Shown in pieces: positions 24,719 to 33,499 of a stretch of 64,000 bases of DNA; position 1 is the first letter of the stretch; every line of letters starts with the position of its first letter. The notes beneath the pieces are model-generated. The model searched no databases, had not been told where the DNA came from, and saw only the letters and a list, made by a program, of their open reading frames with translations. A program made the position numbers and the translations under genes. The DNA comes from Aliidongia dinghuensis. Its GTDB lineage: Bacteria > Pseudomonadota > Alphaproteobacteria > ATCC43930 > CGMCC-115725. The DNA is taken from the NCBI RefSeq assembly GCF_014643535.1, contig NZ_BMJQ01000005.1, positions 338,973-402,972 on the forward strand, in the 5' to 3' direction.

Positions 24719-26185
24719 ATGATCTCGAAAATCCCGGTCCAGCTCGACCGCACTTCCATCCCATTCCTGCCGCCGCTCTCGGCGGCGCTCGCCCTCCGCC
24801 GGCTGCATGGCGCCGATGGTGTTTTCCTGATGGAGGCGCTGGCCGGGCCCGATCCGGCCGAGCGCCGGGCGTTCGTCGGATTCGGTCCGCTCCTGGCTCT
24901 CGAAATCCGCGACCGGGCCGTACGGTTCGGCGGATCGCCGGCGCTGGTCGCGGCGATCCGGGATGCGACCGCCGACCTGCTGTCCGAGGGCGAGGTTGCG
25001 GCCGATGGGCTCTGGGCGCTGTTGCGCCGGATTCGAGACAGCTTCGCGGTCGCAGGGCATTCCGATCCGGGGGCGGCCTACGGCTTCGGCTTCGTGGGCT
25101 ATCTGGGCTACGACACGGTGCGGTTCGTCGAGGATCTGCCGATGCGCATCCCGCGCGGCGATGATCTGCCCGACATCGCGCTCATGCTCTGCCGCGGCGC
25201 GCTCTCGTTCGATCTCGCCCGCGGGACGGCCGAACTGGTGACGGCGCGCGGGCCGCATTGGGAGCCGGTCGATCTGGAGGAGCTGCTGGAACGGCTCGAC
25301 GGCGCCCGGGCCGAGGGCGAGGAGGCTGCGATCCCCGCCGTGCCGGTGCCGCGCCGCGTCACGGACTCGATCGACCAGGCAAGCTACGAAGCCGGCGTCG
25401 CGACGGCGCTCGACCATATCGGGCTCGGCGACATCTATCAGGTCCAGCTGGGCCACGCCCTCACCATCGAGACCGAGGCGAGCCCGCTCTCGGTCTATCG
25501 CCGGCTGCGCGTGCGCAACCCGGCGCCCTACATGGTGCTGGCGCGCGTGGCCGGCACCGAGCTGGTCGGCGCCAGCCCGGAAGTGTTCCTGCGCATCGAG
25601 CGGCGACGGGCGACCATGCGGCCGCTCGCGGGCACGATCCGGCGCGGCGCCACGCCCGCGCTTGATGCGGCCCAGGCCGAGAAGCTCCGGACCGACCCGA
25701 AGGAGATCGCCGAGCATGTCATGCTGGTCGACCTCTGCCGCAACGACCTCGGCCGCATCGCGACACCGGAGAGCCTGGCTGTGCCGCAGCTCTTGGCGAC
25801 CGAAGGGTACAGCCACGTGTTCCATCTCGTCTCGACGGTGACGGCCGATCTGGCGCTCGGCACGGACGAGTACGACGCGATCGCCGCGAGCTTCCCGGCC
25901 GGCACCATGAGCGGCGCGCCGAAAGTCCGCGCCATGGAGATCATCGAGGATCTGGAGACCAGCCGGCGCGGCCTCTATGCCGGCGCCTTCGGGCTCATCG
26001 ATTTCGCGGGCTTCGTCGATACCGGCCTCGCGATCCGCACGGCGCTGCACGACGGGCGCCACTACACCATCCGCGCGTCGGCCGGGATCGTCGCGGATTC
26101 GAACCCCGCGGCCGAGTGGCGCGAGACGCTCGCCAAGCTCGGGGCCGGCTATTGGGCCATTACGAACGAGGAGCTCGTGCCATGA
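24719..26185 (+). CDS. trpE: Anthranilate synthase component I
   Basis: 488 residues. It converts chorismate to anthranilate with ammonia supplied by TrpG, the first step of tryptophan synthesis. The N-terminal TrpE domain is at about 10-130 (GYLGYDTVRFVEDLP) and the chorismate-binding domain at about 220-480, with LVGASPEVFLRI, PLAGTIRRG, EHVMLVDLCRNDLGR and the GTMSGAPKVRAMEIIE motif. Pairing with a Trp-codon leader supports TrpE over PabB. ATG 24719 has TGGAAG upstream. The stop overlaps the trpG start (ATGA). Rhizobia and Azospirillum often have a fused TrpEG; here the halves are separate. Confidence 0.9.
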   Translation: MISKIPVQLDRTSIPFLPPLSAALALRRLHGADGVFLMEALAGPDPAERRAFVGFGPLLALEIRDRAVRFGGSPALVAAIRDATADLLSEGEVAADGLWALLRRIRDSFAVAGHSDPGAAYGFGFVGYLGYDTVRFVEDLPMRIPRGDDLPDIALMLCRGALSFDLARGTAELVTARGPHWEPVDLEELLERLDGARAEGEEAAIPAVPVPRRVTDSIDQASYEAGVATALDHIGLGDIYQVQLGHALTIETEASPLSVYRRLRVRNPAPYMVLARVAGTELVGASPEVFLRIERRRATMRPLAGTIRRGATPALDAAQAEKLRTDPKEIAEHVMLVDLCRNDLGRIATPESLAVPQLLATEGYSHVFHLVSTVTADLALGTDEYDAIAASFPAGTMSGAPKVRAMEIIEDLETSRRGLYAGAFGLIDFAGFVDTGLAIRTALHDGRHYTIRASAGIVADSNPAAEWRETLAKLGAGYWAITNEELVP

Positions 26186-26772
26186 AGGCGCTGTTGATCG
26201 ATGCCTACGACAGTTTCGTCTACATCATCCGGCAATATCTGCTGGAGGCCGGCCTGGACGTCCCGGTCGTGCGCAACGACCGGGTGACGGGCGACGAGAT
26301 CGAGGCGATGCGGCCCGACCTGATCGTGCTGGGGCCTGGCCCGGGCCATCCCGCCGATGCCGGCTATGTCGGCATGCTCGACCGGTTCGCCGGCCGCCTG
26401 CCGATCCTGGGCGTCTGTCTCGGCCACCAGGCGATCGGGCTCGCGTTCGGCGGCAAGGTCGAGCGCGCGCGCCGGCTCATGCACGGCAAGACCAGCCCGA
26501 TCGCCCATGACGGCGAGGGCTGCTTCAAGGACCAGGCCCAGCCTTTCTCGGCGACGCGCTACCATTCGCTCGTCGTGGCGGAAGACGGGCTGCCCGACTG
26601 CCTCGCGGTCTCGGCGCGCGCCGAGGACGACGGTCATATCATGGGGCTGCGTCACCGTTTCCTGCCGATCGAGTCCGTGCAGTTCCACCCGGAGAGCATC
26701 CGCACCGAGGCCGGCGCGCGGCTGTTCGGCAACTTCATCGACCGCGTCGCGGCCGGCGGTGCTGCTTGGTAG
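26182..26772 (+). CDS. trpG: Anthranilate synthase component II (glutamine amidotransferase)
   Basis: 196 residues, class I glutamine amidotransferase. The nucleophile Cys is in GVCLGHQAIG, the oxyanion region in VLGPGPGHPADAG, and the His and Glu of the triad in FHPESI. It hydrolyses glutamine and passes ammonia to TrpE. The ATG overlaps the trpE stop by 4 bases, a sign of translational coupling and equal stoichiometry. trpD and trpC are not adjacent; the next gene is convergent. Confidence 0.9.
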   Translation: MKALLIDAYDSFVYIIRQYLLEAGLDVPVVRNDRVTGDEIEAMRPDLIVLGPGPGHPADAGYVGMLDRFAGRLPILGVCLGHQAIGLAFGGKVERARRLMHGKTSPIAHDGEGCFKDQAQPFSATRYHSLVVAEDGLPDCLAVSARAEDDGHIMGLRHRFLPIESVQFHPESIRTEAGARLFGNFIDRVAAGGAAW

Positions 26773-26792
26773 GGGAGGGGAGCGGCGGCGCG

Positions 26793-26860
26793 ACCCTCAC
26801 CCTCCCGCGTTCCGCGGATCCTCCCTCTCCCGCTTGCGGGAGTGGGCCGGGGTGAGGGTG
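26793..26860. repeat. Intergenic inverted repeat (CCCTCACC...GGTGAGGG)
   Basis: Outer arms CCCTCACC/GGTGAGGG enclose an inner stem CTCCCGC/GCGGGAG. This layout is frequent between genes in GC-rich proteobacteria. It lies in the space between trpG and a bidirectional terminator. Confidence 0.5.
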
Positions 26861-26875
26861 TTCGCGTCGGAAAGC

Positions 26876-26906
26876 AAAAAGCCCGTCCGGGGCCGGACGG
26901 GCTTTT
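26876..26906. terminator. Bidirectional terminator between trpG and the carboxypeptidase gene
   Basis: AAAAA, stem GCCCGTCC/GGACGGGC with a GG-rich loop, then TTTT: usable from both strands, ending trpG on plus and the carboxypeptidase gene on minus. Confidence 0.85.
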
Positions 26907-26927
26907 CTGGTTTCGCTCCTGTGTCGC

Positions 26928-28232
26928 TCAGTCCTTCGCGAGCTTGACGCTGCCCTTGCCGGGCGGGACGACGACGCAGAGGTGGCCCTTCTTGTGCAGC
27001 GCGCCGCAGGCCTCGCGGGCCTGATGCTCGCTGGAGAAGCCGTTCAACCGGGCGCGGAAGATCTTGTGCCGTTCGTGCCGGGTTGGGCCCAGGACCGAGG
27101 CTTCCTCGCCGTGCAGGCCCGCGAGCCGGATCGCGTGCATGGCCGCTTCCTCGGCCTGCGCATGGCTGCTGAATGCCCCGACCTGGACCGCCCAGCGCTC
27201 GGTCGATACGGCGGTCACGATGCCACCCGATCGGGCGTTATGCCCGCGCAGCACCCGGGTCGTGGCGGGCGCCGGCGTCGCGGCCTCGGCCTTGCCGATC
27301 GGCGAGAGCGCCGCCAGCATCGTGCCGGCACCGGCGAACACGCGCCGTGCCGACTTGGCGCTCTGGCCGCCAGCCTCGGCGACCAGCACCGGATCGGTCG
27401 GGCGATGGGCGAAGCCATTGTCGAGCAGGGTCTGCATCAGGTGGTCGCGGATGCCGCCGCTGGTCGAGCCCATGACGACACCGTAGAGCCGATGGCCGTC
27501 GCGCTCCGCCGAGGAGGCAAGGTTGAAGCCCGAGGCAGAGGTGAAGCCGGTCTTCAAGCCGTCCATGCCGGCGTAGCGGTACATCAGGCGGTTGTGCCCG
27601 CGGATCACGCGGCCCCGGAACAGGAACTCGCGGGTCGAGAAGAAGCGGTAATACTGCGGGAAGTCGTCGTGCAGATGCTGGGCGAGCTTGACCAGGTCGC
27701 GCGCGGTCGTGACCTGCTCGTCGTCCGGCAGGCCCGAGGCATTGCGGAAGGTCGTGTTGGTCATGCCCAGCTGATGGGCCTTGTCGGTCATCATGCGCGC
27801 GAAGGCCGTTTCGCTGCCGCCGGCCAGATATTCGCCGGCAATGGCCGCGCAGTCGTTGGCCGACAGCACGATCATGCCGAGCACGCATTCCTTGACCGTG
27901 ACCTCATCGCCGGCCGGCACGCCCAGATGGGTTGGCATCTTGGCAGCGGCGAACTCCGAGACCGGCATGCGCGTGTCGAACGTGAGCTTGCCACGCTGCA
28001 GCGCCTCGAAGGTCATGTAGAGGGTCATCATCTTGGTGAGCGACGCCGGATGGTTCAGCTCATCCGCGTTGACCTCGTTCAATACCTCGCCGGTTGTGCC
28101 GTCGACGACCATCGAGGCATAGCCAGCCCACGCAGAAGTAGAGCCGCCAGCGAGACAGGTCATGCCCAACAGAACGGCTGCAACGGCCAAGCCCCCCTGC
28201 CGTCGCGACCGCCGAATTGAATGGATGCCCAA
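26928..28232 (-). CDS. D-alanyl-D-alanine carboxypeptidase with SPOR domain
   Basis: 434 residues. An N-terminal signal peptide (cleavage near AWA-G, residue 36) is followed by a penicillin-binding peptidase S11 domain with SLTK (Ser64, Lys67), SAN (124-126) and KTG (227-229), the active site that trims the terminal D-Ala of peptidoglycan stem peptides. A C-terminal SPOR domain (about 350-425, WAVQVGAFSSHAQAEEA) binds denuded septal glycan and should target the enzyme to division sites. The start is TTG 28232, supported by a strong GGGGGAGG site; no upstream ATG fits. Confidence 0.92.
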   Translation of the reverse strand: MGIHSIRRSRRQGGLAVAAVLLGMTCLAGGSTSAWAGYASMVVDGTTGEVLNEVNADELNHPASLTKMMTLYMTFEALQRGKLTFDTRMPVSEFAAAKMPTHLGVPAGDEVTVKECVLGMIVLSANDCAAIAGEYLAGGSETAFARMMTDKAHQLGMTNTTFRNASGLPDDEQVTTARDLVKLAQHLHDDFPQYYRFFSTREFLFRGRVIRGHNRLMYRYAGMDGLKTGFTSASGFNLASSAERDGHRLYGVVMGSTSGGIRDHLMQTLLDNGFAHRPTDPVLVAEAGGQSAKSARRVFAGAGTMLAALSPIGKAEAATPAPATTRVLRGHNARSGGIVTAVSTERWAVQVGAFSSHAQAEEAAMHAIRLAGLHGEEASVLGPTRHERHKIFRARLNGFSSEHQAREACGALHKKGHLCVVVPPGKGSVKLAKD

Positions 28233-28534
28233 CTCGGCCTCCCCCGAACAATAAAATCCACCGTACCGGTACCGCTAAGAGGTTAAAAAATTACTGAATC
28301 GCTGTCCATTGCCTTTCGACACGTCAGTCGAAATTAGCTGTGGAAATCTTCGGCGTTGCGGCTTGTCGCCCGCTCGTCCGGTTCAACTGGAATAAAGCGG
28401 GAACGAGTCCGGGCGCGGTGTCGGCGCACCACTGAAGGTTCCGCCGCGAACACAGACTCTGTTCTCGCGTGCAGACGCGACAGCACCGAATCGGCTCGGG
28501 CGATACCGGCCGACGATTGAGTCATTTCAAGAGA
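28233..28534. other. Intergenic region, no gene seen
   Basis: About 300 bases between the carboxypeptidase start and the end of the Anbu gene, both on the minus strand. An AT-rich patch (TTAAAAAATTA at 28282-28292) probably belongs to the carboxypeptidase promoter. No tRNA, terminator with T-run or clear operator was recognised. Confidence 0.5.
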
Positions 28535-29257
28535 TTAGCGCAGCAGCTTGTCGATCCACGGGCCGTCCGGCAGCTGGCCGGTCAGCTGGGTGATGTGGGT
28601 GTTCCACCACAGGCGCTGCTCCAACAGGTCGTCGTAGTCGAGCTCGACCGTGCGGATCGCGCCGTCTGCCGTGGATAGGGTCGCAAGATCGATGGGGTAG
28701 CCGACGTCGGCGGCGCTGACGCGCGTCGAGTCGAACGACAGATACGCGATCTTGAGCGCCGCCTGCATCGGCGTGTCGTAGCTGAGCGCCCGGTCGAGGA
28801 TCGGCTTGCCATAGGCGGTGGCACCCACGGAGAGATAGGGCGTGCGCTCGTCGCAGGCGATCCAGTTGCCTTCCGGATATATCAGATAGAGGCCCGGCTC
28901 GGCGTCGTCGGCGAGCATGCCGCCCATGATGCAGTGCAGATTGAGCGGCAGGGCCGCCGCCTCGAGCGCCTCCTGGTCCTCGCGCTTCACCTCGCGCAGT
29001 GCCGCGCAGAAGCCGGCGACCGCGTCGAGCACTCGGCGGAATGGCTTGGCATCGGCCGCGCGCATGTCGCGCTCGAGATAGGCCAGGGTCTTGTCGCGCA
29101 CCGAGCGCAGGCCCGAGGTCATGACCATGAACTGGCCGCCGTCGGCGCCATGCAGGGTCAGCTTGCGGGCGCGCGACACCTGGTTGCCCGACGTCACCCG
29201 CCCATCGGACAGGGCGATCAGCCCGTCCCGCACCTTGATCCCGACGCAATAGGTCAC
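28535..29257 (-). CDS. Anbu proteasome-like peptidase
   Basis: 240 residues beginning MTYCVGI, so removal of Met leaves Thr2 as the N-terminal nucleophile. The early GLIALSDGRVTSGNQVSRARKL segment carries the Asp and Lys of the proteasome beta-fold active site. Length and N-terminus match Anbu (ancestral beta subunit, COG3484), a bacterial relative of the 20S proteasome and HslV. Anbu genes usually sit with a transglutaminase, an alpha-E protein and an ATP-grasp gene; none is adjacent here. The physiological substrate is unknown. Confidence 0.88.
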   Translation of the reverse strand: MTYCVGIKVRDGLIALSDGRVTSGNQVSRARKLTLHGADGGQFMVMTSGLRSVRDKTLAYLERDMRAADAKPFRRVLDAVAGFCAALREVKREDQEALEAAALPLNLHCIMGGMLADDAEPGLYLIYPEGNWIACDERTPYLSVGATAYGKPILDRALSYDTPMQAALKIAYLSFDSTRVSAADVGYPIDLATLSTADGAIRTVELDYDDLLEQRLWWNTHITQLTGQLPDGPWIDKLLR

Positions 29258-29423
29258 AACCGCTTCTTTCCGCTCGTTCCTCGGATGGGCCGGCTGATCC
29301 CGGCCCGCGAGGAGGATGCCCCAGCGTACCGCCCGTCATCAAGCGCTGGCCGTCATCAAGCGACAGCCTCGGTTAAGGCGGCGTAACCGATGGTGTCGAG
29401 ACCTGTTCAACAACGATTGATGT

Positions 29424-29490
29424 TGCAGTGCACAAAAAATCATTGACTCTGGCATCGGACAGGCATATTTGAAACTTGTGTTGCGATGCA
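29424..29490 (+). promoter_or_regulatory. Phasin promoter with two TGC-N3-GCA sites
   Basis: A -35 TTGACT (29443-29448), 17-base spacer and -10 TATTTG (29466-29471). Palindromic TGCAGTGCA (29424-29432) and TGCGATGCA (29482-29490) flank the promoter on both sides. TGC-N3-GCA is the core of PhaR sites described upstream of phasin genes in alphaproteobacteria, so PHB-responsive repression by PhaR is a reasonable inference. Confidence 0.5.
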
Positions 29491-29551
29491 GCAATCTCCG
29501 GGAGCGAGAAATCAAGCTCGCCCCGGTTGCCGCGCCAGGAGGGACCCTGAG

Positions 29552-30448
29552 ATGACCGATACCGATCCGAAGGCAGGCAAGCCCGTCGCTCAGAAGCCGG
29601 CGGCCGCTGCCAAGGCGCCCGCGAAGGCGGCTGCCTCGAAGACCCCCGTCGCCAAGACCGCTCCCGCGAAGGTTGCGCCCACGACGGCGCCCGCCGCTGC
29701 GACCGCGAAGCCGACGCCCGTCGAGGCGAAGCCCGTCGTTGCGCCGACACCGGCCGTCGCGCCGACGCCAGCCGCCGCCAAGGCGCCCGAAGCTGCCCCA
29801 AAGGCGGCTGTCGAGACGCCGGTTCCGGCGACGTCCCAGCCCGAGGCCACCAAGCCCGCGCCCGTCAAGGTCGAGCCGGTTGCTCCCGCCCCCGTTTCCG
29901 TGACGCCCGTCCCCGCGGTCGTCAAGATCGAAAATTCGCCGGCACCAAAGGCGCCGGCCGCCGAGGCGGTCCCCGCCGCGGCCAAGCCCGTTTCGAAGCC
30001 GGTCGTCGAGGCGCCGGTTTCGTCTTCCATTCCCCCAACGGCCTCGAAGACCCCCTCTTTCCCCCTATTCATGGTGCCCCCTATGTCGACCCAGACTTTC
30101 AAAGGCTACGAAGACTTCGCCGCGTTCGGTAAGGCCAACTTGGACGCGTTCGTCCAGGCCAACACCCTGTTCGCCAAGGGTATCGAGGAGCTGTCGAAGG
30201 AAGTCGTCAGCCTCACCCAGTCGTCGCTCGAGAGCAGCGCTGCCGCCACCAAGGCGATCTTCGCGGCCAAGACCCTCAAGGACGTCGTCGAGCTGCAGGC
30301 CGACTTCGCCAAGACCTCGTTCGAGAAGCTGGTCGCCAATTCGACCAAGCTCGGCGAGCTGACCGTCAAGCTCGCGACGGACTCGGCCGCCCCGCTCGGC
30401 GCCCGCGTGACCGCCGCTGCCGAGAAGGCGCTGAAGCCGGCCGCCTAA
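29552..30448 (+). CDS. Phasin family protein with Pro/Ala/Lys-rich N-terminal region
   Basis: 298 residues. The C-terminal 110 or so residues (from about MSTQTFKGYEDFAAFGKANL) form the phasin_2 helical domain that coats polyhydroxyalkanoate granules (ANTLFAKGIEELSKEV, LKDVVELQADFAKTSFE). The first 170 residues are low-complexity Ala/Pro/Lys, like the histone-H1-like tails of PhaF and AlgP; such tails can bind DNA and help partition granules. ATG 29552 follows AGGAGGG. It has its own promoter and terminator. Confidence 0.88.
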   Translation: MTDTDPKAGKPVAQKPAAAAKAPAKAAASKTPVAKTAPAKVAPTTAPAAATAKPTPVEAKPVVAPTPAVAPTPAAAKAPEAAPKAAVETPVPATSQPEATKPAPVKVEPVAPAPVSVTPVPAVVKIENSPAPKAPAAEAVPAAAKPVSKPVVEAPVSSSIPPTASKTPSFPLFMVPPMSTQTFKGYEDFAAFGKANLDAFVQANTLFAKGIEELSKEVVSLTQSSLESSAAATKAIFAAKTLKDVVELQADFAKTSFEKLVANSTKLGELTVKLATDSAAPLGARVTAAAEKALKPAA

Positions 30449-30533
30449 GGCCGTCCTTCGGACCTGTCCTCGGGCTTCTCGGCTCGGGCTTATCGACCGC
30501 CGCCTGTTCCTCCCCTATGGCGGCGGCCGACCC

Positions 30534-30570
30534 AACGGCCTTCCGGCTTTTTGCCGGAAGGCCGTTTTCA
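30534..30570 (+). terminator. Phasin terminator
   Basis: A perfect 14-bp stem AACGGCCTTCCGGC/GCCGGAAGGCCGTT (30534-30547 and 30553-30566) with a TTTTT loop, followed by TTCATTT. Confidence 0.88.
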
Positions 30571-30609
30571 TTTCGGTAGGGTTTGCCATGCAAGATACGC
30601 CCAAGGGTC

Positions 30610-30639
30610 TTGGGTCGGCGCGTCATCATCCCATATAGT
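30610..30639 (+). promoter_or_regulatory. Possible clpS-clpA promoter
   Basis: TTGGGT (30610-30615), 18-base spacer, TATAGT (30634-30639), about 65 bases before the clpS start. The -35 is a fair match and the -10 is good. Confidence 0.45.
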
Positions 30640-30705
30640 TTCTCCCGAGGGCCTGTTCCCCGTAGACCAGTTGGACCAACCGAGCGTGCCTGCCCCGAGC
30701 CTGCG

Positions 30706-31029
30706 ATGAGCGACATCGAGAAACGCGACGACGACCATTCGACCGGGGTGGTCGTCAAGACGAAGCCCAAGACCCGCAAGCCTTCGCTCTACAAGGTCTT
30801 GATGCTCAACGACGACTACACGCCCATGGAGTTCGTCGTGCATGTGCTCGAGCGGTTCTTCTCCAAGAACCGGGAAGAGGCGACGCAGATCATGATGCAT
30901 GTCCACCGGCGCGGCGTCGGCATCTGCGGCGTTTTCACCTATGAAGTTGCCGAGACGAAAGTGACGCAGGTCATGGATTTCGCTCGGCAGCACCAGCATC
31001 CTTTGCAGTGCACTCTGGAGAAGGAATAG
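30706..31029 (+). CDS. clpS: ATP-dependent Clp protease adaptor ClpS
   Basis: 107 residues. It delivers N-degron substrates (N-terminal Leu, Phe, Tyr, Trp) to ClpAP. Conserved motifs are [23 protein letters not shown], the NDDxTPM substrate pocket, and [21 protein letters not shown]. The N-terminal extension that inserts into ClpA is polar ([13 protein letters not shown]). clpA starts 6 bases after its stop, the standard operon. Confidence 0.96.
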   Translation: MSDIEKRDDDHSTGVVVKTKPKTRKPSLYKVLMLNDDYTPMEFVVHVLERFFSKNREEATQIMMHVHRRGVGICGVFTYEVAETKVTQVMDFARQHQHPLQCTLEKE

Positions 31030-31035
31030 CGTCTC

Positions 31036-33363
31036 ATGCTGTCGCGGAATCTTGAGAAGACGCTGCATCGGGCGCTCGCATTTGCCAACGAGCGGCGCCA
31101 CGAATACGCGACGCTCGAACATCTGCTGCTCTCGCTGACCGAGGACCAGGATGCGGTCGCCGTGCTGCGCGCCTGCACGGTCGATGTCGACAAGCTGCGC
31201 CGCGATCTGGCCGGCTATGTCGACAACGAGTTGGCGAGCCTGGTCTCGCCCCATGTCGAGGATGCGAAGCCGACCGCGAGCTTTCAGCGCGTGTTGCAGC
31301 GGGCGGCGATCCATGTGCAGTCGTCCGGCCGCGAGGAAGTGACCGGCGCCAACGTGCTGGTCGCCATGTTCGCCGAGCGGGAGAGCCATGCCGTCTATTT
31401 CCTGCAGGAGCAGGAGATGACGCGCTTCGATGCGGTCAACTACATCTCCCACGGCATCGCCAAGGCGCCGGGCCGGTCCGAGACGCGCCGCGTCCAGGGG
31501 GCGGAAGAGGAGCGGGTCGAGAACGGCGACAAGGCGAACACGAAGCGCGGCCATGACGCGCTCGACGCCTATACCGTCAATCTCAACAAGAAGGCCAAGT
31601 CCGGCCGGATCGACCCGCTGATCGGCCGCGAGGCCGAGGTCGACCGGACGATCCAGATCCTGTGCCGGCGCTCCAAGAACAACCCGCTCTATGTCGGCGA
31701 CCCCGGCGTCGGCAAGACCGCGATCGCCGAGGGCCTGGCGCGCCGCATCGTCCAGGGCGAAGTGCCGGAGGTGCTGCAGAGCGCGGTCATCTATTCGCTC
31801 GACATGGGCTCGTTGCTCGCCGGCACGCGCTATCGCGGCGATTTCGAGGAGCGCCTGAAGGCCGTGCTCTCGGAACTCGAGGCACAGCCGCACGCGGTGC
31901 TGTTCATCGACGAGATCCACACCGTGATCGGCGCCGGCGCCACCTCGGGCGGCGCCATGGATGCGTCCAACCTGCTGAAGCCGGCGCTCGCCAGCGGCAC
32001 GATCCGCTGCATCGGCTCGACGACCTACAAGGAGTACCGCTCGTACTTCGAGAAGGACCGGGCGCTTGTCCGCCGCTTCCAGAAGATCGACGTCAACGAG
32101 CCGTCGGTCGAGGATTCGGTGAAGATCCTGCGCGGCTTGAAGCCGTACTACGAGAAGTACCACAAGGTCCGCTACACGGCCGGCGCCATCCGCGCTGCGG
32201 TCGAGCTGTCTTCGCGCTACATCAACGACCGCAAGCTGCCGGACAAGGCGATCGACGTGATCGACGAGGTGGGCGCGGCGCAGATGCTGCTGCCCGAGAG
32301 CCGGCGGCGCAAGACGATCACCGACAAGGAGATCGAGGCGGTGATCGCGACCATGGCGCGCATCCCGGCCAAGAGCGTGTCGCGCGACGACAAGGAAGTG
32401 CTGAAGAACCTCGAGCGCGACCTGAAGACCATGGTGTTCGGCCAGGACAGTGCCATCGACGCGCTGACCTCGGCGATCAAGCTCGCCCGCGCCGGCTTGC
32501 GCGACCAGGAGAAGCCGATCGGCTCCTACCTGTTCTCAGGCCCCACGGGCGTCGGCAAGACCGAGGTGGCACGCCAGCTCGCCCGCACCCTCGGCATTGA
32601 GCTGAAGCGCTTCGACATGTCCGAATACATGGAGCGGCACACGATCTCGCGGCTTATCGGCGCGCCGCCGGGCTACGTCGGCTTCGACCAGGGCGGCTTG
32701 CTCACCGACGCGGTCGACCAGCATCCGCACTGCGTGCTGCTGCTGGACGAGATCGAGAAGGCCCATCCGGACCTCTACAACATCCTGTTGCAGGTCATGG
32801 ACTACGGCAAGCTCACCGACCACAACGGCAAGAACGTCGACTTCCGCAACGTCATCCTGATCATGACGACGAACGCGGGCGCGACCGAACTCTCGAAGCC
32901 GGCGATCGGCTTTGGCAGCACGGTGCGCACGGGCGACGACCAGGAGGCGATCAACCGGCTGTTCACGCCTGAGTTCCGCAACCGCTTGGACAGCATCATC
33001 TCGTTCTCGCCGCTCTCGCGCGACACGATCCATCGGGTCGTCGACAAGTTCGTGCTCCAGCTCGAGGTGCAGCTGGCCGACCGCGGCGTCACCATCGAGC
33101 TCGACGGGGCGGCGCGCGACTGGCTGGCCGAAAAGGGCTACGACCCGCTCTATGGCGCCCGGCCGCTCGCCCGGGTCATCCAGGAGAACATCAAGAAGCC
33201 GCTCGCCGAGGAGCTGCTGTTCGGCAAGCTTGCCAAGGGCGGCGTGGTCACGGTCACGGTCAAGGACGAGAAGCTCGCCTTCCGGTTCTCGGCCGCGGCA
33301 CCCACGCCGGAGAAGCCCGACGACGGCGAGCCGGTGGAGAAGGAGCCGGCCTACGTCGAATAG
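31036..33363 (+). CDS. clpA: ATP-dependent Clp protease ATP-binding subunit ClpA
   Basis: 775 residues, typical ClpA. An N-terminal ClpS-binding domain (1-145) is followed by two AAA+ modules: Walker A GDPGVGKTAIAEG with Walker B VLFIDEIHT, and Walker A GPTGVGKTEVARQ with Walker B VLLLDEIEKAHP. An IGF loop for docking onto ClpP is present within KPAIGFGST. It unfolds substrates and feeds them to ClpP, which is not in this window. AAGGAATAG precedes ATG 31036. Confidence 0.97.
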   Translation: MLSRNLEKTLHRALAFANERRHEYATLEHLLLSLTEDQDAVAVLRACTVDVDKLRRDLAGYVDNELASLVSPHVEDAKPTASFQRVLQRAAIHVQSSGREEVTGANVLVAMFAERESHAVYFLQEQEMTRFDAVNYISHGIAKAPGRSETRRVQGAEEERVENGDKANTKRGHDALDAYTVNLNKKAKSGRIDPLIGREAEVDRTIQILCRRSKNNPLYVGDPGVGKTAIAEGLARRIVQGEVPEVLQSAVIYSLDMGSLLAGTRYRGDFEERLKAVLSELEAQPHAVLFIDEIHTVIGAGATSGGAMDASNLLKPALASGTIRCIGSTTYKEYRSYFEKDRALVRRFQKIDVNEPSVEDSVKILRGLKPYYEKYHKVRYTAGAIRAAVELSSRYINDRKLPDKAIDVIDEVGAAQMLLPESRRRKTITDKEIEAVIATMARIPAKSVSRDDKEVLKNLERDLKTMVFGQDSAIDALTSAIKLARAGLRDQEKPIGSYLFSGPTGVGKTEVARQLARTLGIELKRFDMSEYMERHTISRLIGAPPGYVGFDQGGLLTDAVDQHPHCVLLLDEIEKAHPDLYNILLQVMDYGKLTDHNGKNVDFRNVILIMTTNAGATELSKPAIGFGSTVRTGDDQEAINRLFTPEFRNRLDSIISFSPLSRDTIHRVVDKFVLQLEVQLADRGVTIELDGAARDWLAEKGYDPLYGARPLARVIQENIKKPLAEELLFGKLAKGGVVTVTVKDEKLAFRFSAAAPTPEKPDDGEPVEKEPAYVE

Positions 33364-33387
33364 GCGGCGATCGTCCCGATTACTCGA

Positions 33388-33414
33388 AAACGCCGGTCCC
33401 GTGGGCCGGCGTTT
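33388..33414 (+). terminator. clpA terminator
   Basis: Stem AAACGCCGG/CCGGCGTTT (33388-33396, 33406-33414) with extra CCC/GGG pairing inside the loop, then TCTCGTTTGG. Confidence 0.75.
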
Positions 33415-33499
33415 CTCGTTTGGCGAACCGTCACGGGTTCCGTGCTAGTTTCTTCAGCGATTCCAGAATGATGCCGTGGGACGAATGCCGGAGAGCCTG

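Noticed and set aside
24440..26062. 540-aa minus-strand reading frame antisense to trpE
   Set aside because: trpE with leader and attenuator is certain on the plus strand; the frame is a shadow.
29258..29551. tRNA or CRISPR in the gap before the phasin gene
   Set aside because: No cloverleaf or spaced repeat is present; the only structured elements are the promoter and TGC-N3-GCA palindromes. No CRISPR array, integrase or transposase gene was seen anywhere in the window.
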